Source of the DNA: Silene noctiflora
Taxonomy: Eukaryota > Streptophyta > Magnoliopsida > Caryophyllales > Caryophyllaceae
Assembly: GCA_009801015.1 (NCBI GenBank)
Contig: VHZZ01001155.1
Span: forward strand, 81,420 to 113,599
Length of the DNA: 32,180 nt
Reading direction: 5' to 3'
The notes under the pieces were generated by a model that saw only the letters and a program-made list of their open reading frames with translations, made no database searches and was not told the DNA's origin. Shown here in pieces: positions 21,127 to 32,180 of the stretch (positions within the stretch are counted from its first letter, which is position 1; the number at the start of each line of letters is the position of its first letter). Made by a program: the position numbers and the translations under genes.

Positions 21127-24100
21127 TTACGACGAGCAGGCTTCAAGCTTTGGAAGCAGAGCTCTCCAAGCTTCAGCTATGCCATTGGCTAAGCGAGCTT
21201 GACCTTTAGCGAATTCATGAAAAGCTAATCCCATATCGGCTGTTTTCTGTTCTTGAAAGCGCCCCATCTCTTCATTCATCTTACTGACAATTGTCTCAAA
21301 CCTTCCAGTTGCTTCTTCACTCTCCTCTTTTAGCTGTATTTAAATAAACAAGAAAAATCCTATGATAAGCAAGGTATGCTGAAATCTCATCAGTCACCAG
21401 TTTAAGGAGTGTTAATTCACCTCTCTATATTCTTTCTCGGCTTCTCCAAACTTATCCGACCGCGTTAGCATGAGCTTGTCTCTGGCAAATTATACAATAA
21501 TTGTTGAAATTGATACTCCCCTCTCAAATCAGAAGTAGCAGTCAGAAACACATGAAAAATTGGGCATGAGTTCCTCAAAAGAGAAAGTAGTATATGAGTA
21601 GGCTGACGGATGTGAACAATTATACATGATGTAATCATTGATACCACCAAAGTTGCATCGTGCCTAAACGAATACAACAACAATAATGTTACCCCATTGC
21701 CTCAATTGGTTCCGCTTGGAGAGTAAAGGGGTCGGATCTATGAACCATTGAACCTGATGCCTATGTTGGATGTTTCCAAATGACCCACAATGAAAAATGT
21801 GTTGGAAATAGACGTGCTAATTTGCGACACAAGATGCATAGAGCATTATTTTTACTAAAAGCAAAGTTTTAGTATGATCATCCGCAGGAAACAAAATGGA
21901 GAAGAGATAAAATAGAACCAGAAGAAAAATACAGCATAGCACACATGGACACACAACGGCAGTTCACTACGTTGCATAAGCACGAATTGTATCGCCTATT
22001 TCTGACACTCAAAGAAAGTTTGATCGCTCATAATGAGCAATACAATAAAATGAATAGCATAGTACTATTGATGGTGCTCCCCCTGTCCCAAATAGTGAAC
22101 ATTTCCAACAACATTACCGCAGTACCTTAATTGCTTCCACAAATTGCGGGTTATGAGGGTTGGATGTACGCAGCCTTATGTTAGCAACACAAAGAAGCTA
22201 ACACAAAGAAACTGTTTCAGAATAACCAAAATGACAATTGGATCGAGAATTACTTCGAATGACCACTACTTCACATTAAAAATAAGCACAACTAGTTTTG
22301 TGCATCATTTTGCTTTATTCCATCATAATTCAAAACCAAAAAACAACAATAACTCATTGGCTCCACTGGAAAAATAGTGAGCATTTTCAATTAGATTTTA
22401 CTAAAGATAAGGAGGGAACCACCACAACCTCTCCTTCATGACTAGCATAAATGCTTTTCTCCGACTTGAACCCGTCTATCTTGTTTCTTTTAATTGAGGG
22501 GGTAATTTAGAAACAACACTCTAATATCTTACTTGACATGGGAAACAATAATAATTTTGGGATAAACCAAAAAGTATATGCATGAAAGTTTGGGGCAAAG
22601 AGAGTAATAGTTATCAACTTTAGAGCGCAATTATCCTTCTCTCATTCGCATATGGGCGTCATATTTAGGGTGCCTTTTTTTGTATATGGCATCACCCCCA
22701 TTGTATCTTTTTGTCGAAGGGCGCCACTTCAATGATATCCTCGTTTGTACATGGGCATCACCCCTTGGTGTCTCTTAATGAATATTGTCTTACGAAAAAA
22801 AAGTTATCAAGCTGGTAACAACAGAGCCAGCTGAGACCAGCATTACTCCTAGTCATGTAATTGTCTACCAAGGTTGAATTTGAGTGATTGCAGTTATATC
22901 AAATCATCCATTAAATTACACTCCCTGACATGCCAATCCCCTCTCCGCCTCTCTTCACTTTTTATTTTTCACACATATCTCTACTGAATAGGCATACTGA
23001 ATGCAATTGATGTTTCATTCAACCAAACATATAGTTGTGGTTTAAGGAAAACATATAAGAATCTTACAGATTGATTTCCTTCAGCTTTACAGTTTCAGCA
23101 AGCTCACAATGTTGCTTAAAAGCAGTGGATCTATCCGCAATAGTAGCCTGCTCAAAAGGACCAGAAACAGAGTTAAGTGCAACAATTAACAAGAAGCCGC
23201 CATACAGAAAAATACTTTCATAAAGTAGACCTTGTCATAAGGTCATTTTGGTGTAGTTAACGTATTTGAACACCACCTACTTAAAAGGGAGCTAAAGAAA
23301 TGTCGTTTCTAGAGATAAGATATGTCATAACAAAAACCTACCTTGATGGACTGCACCGCACGAACGTAATCCTTCAAAGGTTCTTCAAAGTTCATTAATA
23401 GATGGTGGGCCTGTACATTAAAGCATTTGTAAAACAAAATGACAATAATTTGATAAAGGAGAACAAAAACATACAAAACCTACTATAAAATAAAAACATG
23501 CATCAAATAGTCCAAACAATTGTTGATTGGAAAATTACTCCCAGCTTCATATATATTATATACATTTATAAGTCGGGAACTCCACTTTGTGGAGTGTGCC
23601 CTTAAGCTAATCAAAGATTTCCTATCAACCAACCAGCATACATCCATATTATTTATATGTTATTAGCTACTCCTAATACTTTTACATGTAGCACTAGGAT
23701 GACTTTCTTAAGTGAGAGTGCCGAATGAAGACCAAAAGATGGAACACCTGGACAATACACATAAAACCAAAGATGTCTTATTATTTATGTGAAGTATTTT
23801 GAAATGAAGGCATGCTTAAAAAAATTCACACAGCTAAACTAGAAGGTTGAAATTGTTGAGTAACATACAAGAGAATCCCAACTCTGACAACTGAATTGTT
23901 CTGAATAACATCTATCAAAGTTGGGATTAATACTCGTAGCATGATATCCATTGTCAGGGTTCGGATTCTATTGTCCAATTAACCATATTTATTACTGATC
24001 TTGTATAATAAGAATATCCTGCCTCTGTTTGCAGCTTCATTGATAGTGCCTCTGACTTTGCGCCAAGCTCAGAAAAGGCTTTTCCAAGAGATTCTCCCTC

Positions 24101-27100
24101 ACAAGCACCTAAGAGCTTGACTGCCTTCCCGAAATCAGACAATGACTGTCCCAATTCTGGAGATTAACAAAAAAATATGGGTTATGTCACAAATTTGCAG
24201 TTTGCAAACTGGCTTAGTTTAGATAACAGTCAAACGGGTAGACCTTCCCTCACCTCGATGCCTTTTGACAAGACGGAAAGCGTGCTTCTGTGCTTCTGCC
24301 AAGTGTTCTTCAAGTTCAAAGATATAATGTTTCATCTTCTCATACTCTGGAGTTGATTCTTCCACAGGCTTCTCTTTGCCAAGAACAACATCACTTACTT
24401 TAGATTGCATGTCCTGAAAATAATAAAGAGCATTAGTGTACAATGATACATCATAATGTCGGTGGATATGTTATGCTACCCGAGCAACGCTTCTCAAAGA
24501 AATAAAGATCGCATATATCAAAAGATCTATTACATGCTAATCATCTATGTAAAATGTCAACTATTCAGGTAGGACAGAGACCATGCCTTAAAGATTTGCA
24601 TCAAATCAGCAGGCTTCTTCTTGAAAAGACCAATCTCCTGAGCTCTCACCCTCTCCATTGTCTGACAAACAGGAATACAACATGATTAACATACAGATTC
24701 CAATTCAAACATAAGAAAAATATAAATGTTGAAATGCAGTTCAGATGAAAACATGGCATCTTGAGTGGCAGGCAATGAATGAAGAACTAGCAGAAATGGT
24801 TAGGAAAAAAGCATATGAGCTCGGGTAACGACATCAGTCTGCGCAGCAAGGTTTCTGTGGAAATCTTTCCATAATTTTCTAGAACGAATCCCACTCTGTT
24901 AGCAAAATAAGTCTTATCGTAGGAAATACACATCTATTTTAGGTAAGAAAATTTATTTTAATGAACTAAAGAGTGATAAATGAGTGAAGGTCATAGAACC
25001 ATGGAGCAATCTACAAGTTCCTCCAATTTGTTGCAGCAAAATCTTGATATAATCATGTTAAAAAATACAAAAATAAATAAACAACTCATTTGATGTCCCA
25101 GATTCCATAGGTAAGGCACCAAAAAAAATTGGTGAATATTATCATATTCTTTCCCACAACTACCTTATCCCATAGGTAAGCCAGATAAATAACATGACTC
25201 AAGTGTAAAATACTGAATGAAGAGCCTAAGTAGATGTTCAGGAATTCTGCTCCAGCCACACACACAACAAAACACTCCAACAGAAGTACTTCTATATAAC
25301 AGTCATCTTGGGATTGACTGGCAATCTTGTATGCACATAATTCAATTTCCATATTGAGGTGTTGTGATTCGGAGTATCTGAGCTGGCTAACGCTGATTTC
25401 GCGAAGGGCATAATTGAAAATATAAATTCCAAGGATCTCACATGACTTCAGCAATAAATAATTTCAGTAACTTGCAGCTCCTCACGTAATCTTTGTAATC
25501 ATGATCTTCCATCAAGTAACAGGTTAGTCAAGACGAATCCCAAAAGCACTTTGAAAGTCTTAAGAGTTAAGAGCATACAATTTAATGAATAATCTATTTT
25601 AATACCGTTTCAAATCTGGAAACCTAAATAACTTGCTGGATCTGAATATTGTATTAAGCTTGAAATCTTAAATCAATGCAAGAACGGAAACAATAAATGC
25701 GAATGACATCAAATCAAATTAACTATACATCATCTCCCCAAAGGCTATATATCAATTACAGTGTTTTGCTTCTCATGTGACTATCTAACATCAACAAATC
25801 TTTCACGAAGTTTTGAAAATGCAAAAAATGATAACTCTTCATCTGAAACTGACGAAGTAACTCACCTCTTCATCAGCTTGTAAGAAAAGCCTCAGATCAT
25901 CACTTAGACGAAGATCGTGATGTGAGGCTATCCGATTAACAAATGTATCCAATCCTTGGCGTCTCATTTCAATAAACTCCGCACTGAATCGGAATTTCTC
26001 TACATAGAGCGAAAGAAAATCAGATGGAACCCTTCATTCCTCATCTATCAGCATCTATATTCTTCAAAATTGCAGCAGTAGAGATCAGAAGATATAGTGT
26101 GTATATACAAAGTTAAGCTCAAAATTAACAGACCATTCTCCATCTTCAAGCAGTGTAACACTGTAATTTTCATAGCATACTCAACCACACACCATTCTCC
26201 TCCAACAACTGGTGTAACATTTGAGTAAACTTCACAACCACAATAAAAATGCATCATGTGATAGCTACTTCAGAATAAAAGTAAATGCAACCAGTTTAGA
26301 AGTCTTTCTAATTTATTTCATTCCTAATGCATATTGGGTTCAAATTAAGTTTTGCCTACATTAGAAATGGAAACATAGTGCATATTAAATCCGTTAATCC
26401 CCATCTTTCACCAAGTACTATTAGAAAGCAAAAAGAACCCCTTCCACGAATTATTCCTCTCCCCGACTTTCCATAACATAGATTTCCAAATTTAAGCCTA
26501 AGCCTCTTTGATATCAGCTTTCAATCTTCGACTAGCAAAATCTTGTTACTATATACACTTAAGAGATTTTTTTTCTCCTCATCATAACCAAGCTAATTAT
26601 GATTTTTGATTAAGATCTAGGCACCCTTGCATAGTTTAGGATTTTATCAGCCAAACCTTGAATGGAATCGTCCATACTAAACAGGAATTCGTTGGGAGTT
26701 AGATTGCTAGAGTTCATTACATTTGAACCCAATTGCAGAATAGCATTCTACGAACACAGACCATTTACCCAAGTGAACCGAACTCCGGACCATGCAACAC
26801 TAACATAGGGTGTAGAGCAGACAACACGAGTGCTTCCTACGGAAGCATCATATAAAGAAGAAGACAAAGCTTAGACCACCACTTCTCCCCACACCCTTGC
26901 CCAACCCACCTAAAGAAAAACGCATTTTCATATGGGAGGCTTAATTAATTTCGAATAGGTCATAATTTGCATAAAATAAACTATATCCCAACAAGAACCT
27001 GTTAAACAGTGACTCTGTACGGATTGCAAGGCAAAAAAAACATACAGACCAATATACTGAAATGGCACAAGAATGATCACACGACGATGTCAGCAATTGG

Positions 27101-29625
27101 AACATATATGGAAGGTACAAATTGACAGTGAATACTTAAACCGCAATGAAAAAACTACCCACAAATGACGATTCCGTTCAAACATACCTAGCAAAATGAC
27201 ATAAACTCAATTGCCAATACGTACAGGCCTCAAGGTTCATGACTTAATCCTACTTCAATTGAGGGACATATTTTAATCGACTTTAAGGGCTGCTTAAGCT
27301 TATCGGAGAAACGTCCATGCATCATGTTCAAAATGTTGTTTGAAGTTCCCCTAAAACCTTCCTAAACTGGAGCATTCCCCTATGTGATAGTGTTCAAGAT
27401 CAGAAAAAGATAATGTATCTCCGCGTTTACAGATGCTGCTTTCACTGTTATTTCAATACTATGATGCTGACCTGTTTCTCTTAGAGGTTCACAACTATTT
27501 AAATGTGCAAATTTAAGTTGCAAGGGACTCAACCATTCAACAATAACATCCAAGCTCCCATAAACCAATGTTGCTCACCAAGAAAAAAAATTCAATTCAA
27601 AATAGTAATATACCACAGCAAATCATGAAAACAAGTATGAAAGCACAATGATCAATGTTACTTATCCCTCACAAGTTAAAGTAGACTGTAGATCCAAATA
27701 TGACAGGAAAATTTTCTTTCTTACCAACAGCGCTCTTTTCTGGAAGAGGTGGAATAAAGATGCCTTTGTATCTCTCAAAAAGACGATCACGAAGCCAGAC
27801 GAAATCACTATATCTACGAATGACGATCTTTTCAGGTCCCTGATAGTCTGGCAAATTTGTCTGCAGTCAAACAAACAACAATAGCAATTCAGATTCTGAG
27901 ATATTAAGAGCCAATTTCCCCTCTCACTACCTTAAACAGAAAAAAGGTAAATCATCATATAAGATGGTCATGGCATAAGCTATGGTTTGCCATGTTACTT
28001 GTCAAGATAAATACGTGATTTTTCACGATAACTGTGGCCATACTATTTGTTCTCTCAAGGTTGTCTACAAGGGACCTTAACTTTAATGTAAATGAGAGTC
28101 AACAATTACAGTAGGAGGAGGTTGAGCTGGAGTACCACAAACACCCACATACGTCTTCCTGCAATCCTGTCTAATATGAGCTACTTCATGAGCAACCTTA
28201 TTAAGATGTAATCAAATTTGAAAACCCTCACTTTTATATTAAAAGCTTGCATGTGTATCATAAAAGTTGATAGGTATAACCGTATAAGTGTGACCATAAT
28301 CTTACTGTCGAGCGGTATGATAGGAAGGTTTTAGAGAGGAGAAAAGAGATTATTCAACGCTAAGCCCAACCATACAAACTACTTGAGTATGAGCCATAAA
28401 GGCACCATATTAAATAAGGATCAAATGTGTTTTCATAAACCTAGAAAGAATAATAGTAATCATCAATCAGCATCCCGGCCACTGGATCAACAATACCCAA
28501 TAATGACCAGCCCATTTCCCACTGAATCTGATTCATGAACAGCAAATTTACTGCCTAACATCTATATTGCTTTATATTGCCTAGATATATTTTTACCCTC
28601 TTTGGCGCATTCAAAAATGGCAACATTATCTGAGGCTGACCAATAGTATAAAAATAAGTAGACAACTCGGTTCGGAGTTTTATTCCTTTCGGGCGAATAG
28701 GTCAAGTTCGTAGAACAATATCTACAATCGATTGAGTTCAATATAAAAACTCTAGTAACCTAGTTTGAGAACGATCTCCTTTCTAATACAAAGCATTGGG
28801 TGTGAGGGTTGGGTAACCAAACCAGGGTTGGGTAACCAAACCCCAAACTTTGTAAGAGTGTAAAGAGTATTAGAAGCTTCAATTGTCCAGTCAACAAAGT
28901 TGAAGCAGGCTTGAGAAAGTGTAGTGATAAATGTACTCATTGACATGACTTTAAAGTCGAAAGTATAATCCGAATTTTGGCTCAATGCATGCTTCAGTAT
29001 TTTTTTTTTTTTCCATATTTGTGAAACTAATAGAATTAGGTTTTGGGATTTGCATAAGTGACACATGATGACAAATTGTTGAATCATAAGCAGCTCTAAA
29101 TACATTCCTAAAAATCACCCAAAACAAATCACCACTTAAAACGTTAACATGAAAAGAAGGATTATAGCTTTCGGAATACTACAGCATCCCAGTCCATCCA
29201 CATCCATAACACACCATCACCACATTCAATAGCTCAAAACAATCCGGAAAAAAAACGCCTTGGCTGGAATCGAGACCTCAGAAAATCTGAGCATCCACAA
29301 AACAACCATCACCTGATCTCATCATTTATACATGGCATAGCATATCCCCAAAATGAAGTCCGCTAGTATAGTATACTATATAATAACAAAAACAGATTGA
29401 ATCAAAAACAGATTGAATCAAAACACAGCAAAAAAGAAGCAAGTGTAACCAAAAAAAAAAAAATGAAATGAATGAAAGAGAAAGAAAGGAATGGACCTGG
29501 GTGATGACTCTATAAGAAATGTAAGATTGGACGCCATTGCCTAATTTGACGGGATCAGTCACTGAAACACTAATATAGGGCTCCGATTTCGGAGATCTAG
29601 GGCTTTGCGTTGTATTCTGCTGCAT
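21127..29625 (-). CDS. SNX1: Sorting nexin 1 (PX-BAR, retromer), 10 exons, 394 aa
   Basis: Exons on the minus strand are 29625-29497, 27860-27725, 25999-25866, 24661-24587, 24413-24254, 24156-24023, 23410-23342, 23147-23068, 21481-21421 and 21333-21127. The sum is 1185 nt and the phases agree. The PX domain (about 16-133) starts SVSVTDPVKLGNGVQSYISY and has the phosphoinositide-binding RRYSDF (58-63), the proline loop PPLPEK (80-85) and a second basic patch at R101/R102. The BAR domain (about 159-390) includes DMQSKVSDVVLGKEKPVEE, HYIFELEEHLAEAQKHAF and FAKGQARLAN. Plant SNX1 binds PI3P on endosomes and works with SNX2 in retromer-linked sorting, for example of PIN2 and the vacuolar receptors. 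Length is close to other plant SNX1 proteins. Introns 4 and 6 need GC donors; the others are GT-AG. Confidence 0.95.
22609..22810 (+). mobile_element. Short poly(A) retroposon with 9-bp target duplication
   Basis: A body of about 184 bp ends in a run of A (GTCTTACGAAAAAAAA) and is bounded by AGTTATCAA at 22609-22617 and 22802-22810. The 3' part, TCTTAATGAATATTGTCTTAC plus A run, resembles plant LINE tails. I see no tRNA-like A or B box, so a 5'-truncated LINE, or a SINE using a LINE tail, is more likely than a tRNA-headed SINE. It lies in SNX1 intron 8, antisense to the gene. Confidence 0.7.
28806..28843. repeat. 19-bp tandem pair in SNX1 intron 1
   Basis: GGGTTGGGTAACCAAACC(A/C) occurs at 28806-28824 and 28825-28843. 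Confidence 0.9.
29391..29420. repeat. 16-bp tandem pair in SNX1 intron 1
   Basis: AACAGATTGAATCAAA is repeated with a period of 16 at 29391 and 29407. Confidence 0.85.
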
Positions 29626-29987
29626 TTTTTTTCTTGCTTTCCCAGAAAACTATGGACTTTATCACACTATTTGGGGACGTCTTCGTCGTCAACGATTGCT
29701 ATTTCGGATTTGCACTCAATCAAATTTTAGACGTCTTACCTTTGTTTTTTTTCTTTTTTCATTTAAATAATAATAACTACTTCCTCTTCTTTTTTTTTTC
29801 TTTTTTTTTTTTATCATTTTTGCCTTTTAATAATACTTTGACTGTTAAAAAAATAGTTTTACCACCCGTCAAAATCACGAGATCGTCTAAGGTATGTGAC
29901 GTATATATGCTAATAATTGTCATTCATGTCCATTTATGTCGTCGATGAGAATAAGTATTTATAACCATATAACCAAATTCGTCTATT
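29626..29987. other. SNX1 upstream region, T-rich on + strand
   Basis: It is the leader and promoter side of SNX1 (minus strand). Long T-rich tracts at 29742-29821 are A-rich on the coding strand. I saw no clear TATA box and no upstream ATG close to the start. Confidence 0.5.
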
Positions 29988-30220
29988 CTACATGTAGTAT
30001 ACTAGGTTCCATCTAATTTACATACTTCCCTACTTCTACATCTCATTTAATGGACCGGGTTGACTGGACGATTATAGTAATGGATCGGGTTGAGAAAGTA
30101 ATTTAGATAGAACCTAGTATATATCTACATGTAATTATACGGGACGATTATAGTAATTTAGATGGAACCTAGTATATAGTAGGCTGTGGCGGTATTATAC
30201 GGGACGATTATAGTAATTTT
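29988..30220. repeat. Foldback repeat with extra direct copies
   Basis: The arm at 29988-30022 (CTACATGTAG, then ACTAGGTTCCATCTAATTTA) is inverted at 30098-30134 (TAATTTAGATAGAACCTAGT, then CTACATGTA), with a spacer of about 75 bp. A third partial copy (TTTAGATGGAACCTAGTATA) is at 30155-30176. The word ATTATACGGGACGATTATAG occurs at 30134 and 30194, and a related GGACGATTATAGTAATGGA at 30066. It is probably a decayed foldback or MITE-like element. Confidence 0.7.
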
Positions 30221-30362
30221 GTTTTATCCTACCTATTTTCTTGTGGCGTTTGTAATTCAATGTGAGCTGAAATATGGGTTCTATTGGTTGGCCTTAAGCA
30301 CGCTCGTTCACTAAATATAACTAAGTTAATGGTCCTTATGGATAATAACTCATGTGTAAACT

Positions 30363-30620
30363 CACTACGCCAATTAACACCTACAACAACGGTTAAATAC
30401 GGTCCAATACCGTTGTAAAAAAAACACGGAACCGTTATAAAAGATATTGTTGTTAATTAGTGACAACGGTTTTGAAAAACACGCCCTTGTTAATATATGA
30501 CAACGGTTTAACAAACCGTAGTCAATATGTAACACAACGGTTAAAATCTGTTGTCAAAGCTGGTAAAGGCCACGGTTTTACTGTATGAAAACCGTTGGGT
30601 GTGAAGATATTTCATAAAAG
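30363..30620 (+). mobile_element. CACTA (En/Spm) transposon terminus
   Basis: It begins with CACTACGCCAATTAACACC and is followed by many subterminal copies of ACAACGGTT and its inverse AACCGTTGT (about ten between 30388 and 30597). This is the classic layout of a CACTA end where transposase binds. The matching inverted terminus (ending in TAGTG) is not found in the window, so this is one end of a truncated or interrupted element. The part inward to about 31060 may also belong to it. A 102-aa minus-strand frame there (30626-30934) has no recognisable content. Confidence 0.8.
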
Positions 30621-31061
30621 ATTGACTAAACTAGATTGAATCTGCTTGCGTCGGTATCAAGCAAACTCTGCGAAAGAAAGTCGGTTGTAGGTGGCAACGA
30701 ACTCTTGCTGGGAAAATAATACACTTTGAATAATCCGCTGGGGAGAAGAATAAACTTGACTGTCGTTGGGGAGAATGAAGACTTGGGCGAAGCCCCCAGT
30801 TCGAGCGACATGTGCTTCTTATAATTATCTGCATGGTTAGTGGTCACACAAATTCGCAGTCTAGCAGAAAAAATAGCACATAAGCATATACGTACATAAG
30901 CAATTGAGACGTAACCTCGTGGAAGGGAACACAAGCTTCGAAATATCTTTTCTTTTTTTATAAAAAGTTTAACTTGCTTAAAGGTTGAATTTGTTGTTGT
31001 AATGTGTTATGCATATTCGATGAGCTCTAGACGCATGACCGATGTGACTGATGCTATGATT
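30621..31061. other. Likely CACTA interior, unrecognised
   Basis: It follows the CACTA subterminal repeats without a visible break and ends at the LTR-like start at 31062. No transposase domain is readable. Confidence 0.4.
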
Positions 31062-32180
31062 TGTCGTCATTCCCGGCTCAAAAAAAATTTGTAAATACCC
31101 AATTAAAGTAGTATAATCGAGGTCGAACCACAAGGATGGGGTGGATGTATACTTAATTCATTCAATTCTCAATTTAGTCTAACAAGGAAAGAAGTTGATT
31201 GATTATAAGCTAATATGCAAACTAGATATGAAAATAAGCTAAAAGAAAGAGTAATTGATCAAAGATGGAAAAGCTAGAGCCTTTGGGTTCACTTGGATAA
31301 TTGGGCATGAAACAAGGTTAAGACAAGATATGGGTGATCACAATGGTCAAGGGTTTATGACTAATTTCTTAGTCTCCTTAAGTTCATTAACTAATCTTCA
31401 TTCGGTTAAGATAAACTCATCATACACATAACACATCGACTTTCTAATAGCCTAAACACCAAGATAGATAATCCAATAGCAAAGGGCACCAAGATAAGCC
31501 AAACATGTGAGGAAAAAGTTCAAACTTTCATTCAAACAATCCTACAAACACTTCATGTGCATGAAAGTGAAGACCAATAAACCACCCAAATCTAAATGTT
31601 AACAACCCGAATTCAAGCCCATTGATAACCCAAGATCCCTCTAAGCTCTAGATAAGACTACTCACATATGTTCATGGATGATAAATTAAAAACAAATTGC
31701 AACAATACACGAGCAAATATCGTAAACATGATAAAGATTACTACTTTGAATGAATATCAAACAAGTAAGACGATAAATGTAAACTAATGAAGTAAATGTA
31801 AACAAAAGATGAGAATTATACCAATTAAGAGGAAAGTAATGAACTTGGATTGAAATAAGTAAGATGAATTTCTTCTTCCTTCAAATTACTATCCAATACT
31901 AAATGTAAACTAATGAGAAATTTAAGATCTTGCATAAACTAAAGAATAATTGAAATTATATTGAAGAAAGATTACAATTTTAATTAAAGACGATTTTTTT
32001 ATACATAGGATTTTCTATTTTTTCTAAATTAATGTAATGTAGTATTAATGTCAAAAGTTTTTCTAAAATAACCTAAGGCTAATCTTTTATACTAGGGTGG
32101 TGCTCATTCATGTACATGATTTACTCAATCATGGACAAAAATGACCTAAATACCCTTGTTATTTTAATACCATTCTTTGT
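31062..32180 (-). repeat. Probable gypsy (Athila/Tat-like) LTR, runs off the window
   Basis: Read on the minus strand, the piece ends with CCTTGTGGTTCGACCTCG, an AT spacer, TTTTGAGCCGGGAATGACGACA. This resembles the 3' end of LTRs in Athila-type plant gypsy elements, just before the primer-binding site. On the + strand it starts TGTCGTCA, giving the expected TG/CA boundary at 31062. No primer-binding site follows on its minus-strand downstream side (31061 down), so it may be a solo LTR or a 3' LTR. The other end lies right of the window. The family assignment is from memory of the motif, not an alignment. Confidence 0.5.

Noticed and set aside
25086-25454. 122-aa minus-strand frame with hydrophobic stretches
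   Set aside because: It lies wholly in SNX1 intron 3. Conserved exons on both sides splice across it, and nothing in it is recognised.
29610-29948. 112-aa Phe-rich frame on the + strand
   Set aside because: It is an effect of the T-rich tracts upstream of SNX1.

Overview
This is a stretch of plant nuclear DNA. It has AT-rich intergenic and intron sequence, GT-AG spliced genes with many introns, a plant-type nuclear tRNA gene, and several classes of plant transposable element. The complete plastid ORANGE gene and the plant-type SNX1 gene point to a dicot. Scattered 'tactccgta'-like debris would fit Caryophyllales, but that is only a guess. Three ambiguous bases (n at 47, 4258 and 12361) suggest a draft assembly.

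Layout. Positions 1 to about 4400 hold the 3' part of a decayed Ty3/gypsy chromovirus on the + strand: gag, protease, RT/RNase H, integrase, chromodomain, polypurine tract and 3' LTR. A Tourist-like MITE (4419-4715) follows. All four recognisable protein genes lie on the minus strand: a one-exon B3-domain protein (4894-5328), a five-exon ABHD11-like alpha/beta hydrolase (5838-9455, 333 aa), an eight-exon ORANGE (OR) gene (13888-20245, 313 aa) and a ten-exon sorting nexin 1 gene (21127-29625, 394 aa). For the three multi-exon genes I placed every splice junction by reading frame and by the family's conserved sequence. A tRNA-Leu(UAG) gene (9551-9630, minus) sits 95 bases upstream of the hydrolase start codon.

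The gap between the hydrolase and OR (9631-13887) is repeat-rich: a tandem array of about 230-bp units, a MITE-like inverted-repeat element and a possible Helitron 3' end. The right edge (29626-32180) holds a foldback repeat, one terminus of a CACTA transposon (30363 on), and what looks like a gypsy LTR in minus orientation running off the window.

The genes do not form a pathway. OR acts in plastids on phytoene synthase and chromoplast formation, SNX1 on endosomes in the retromer, and the hydrolase probably in an organelle. No undescribed system was found. The most notable observations are two GC-AG introns in SNX1, each with an in-frame alternative GT donor; tiny upstream ORFs just before OR and the hydrolase; the tRNA gene inside the hydrolase promoter or leader region; and a cleanly dated-looking retroposon with target-site duplication inside an SNX1 intron.
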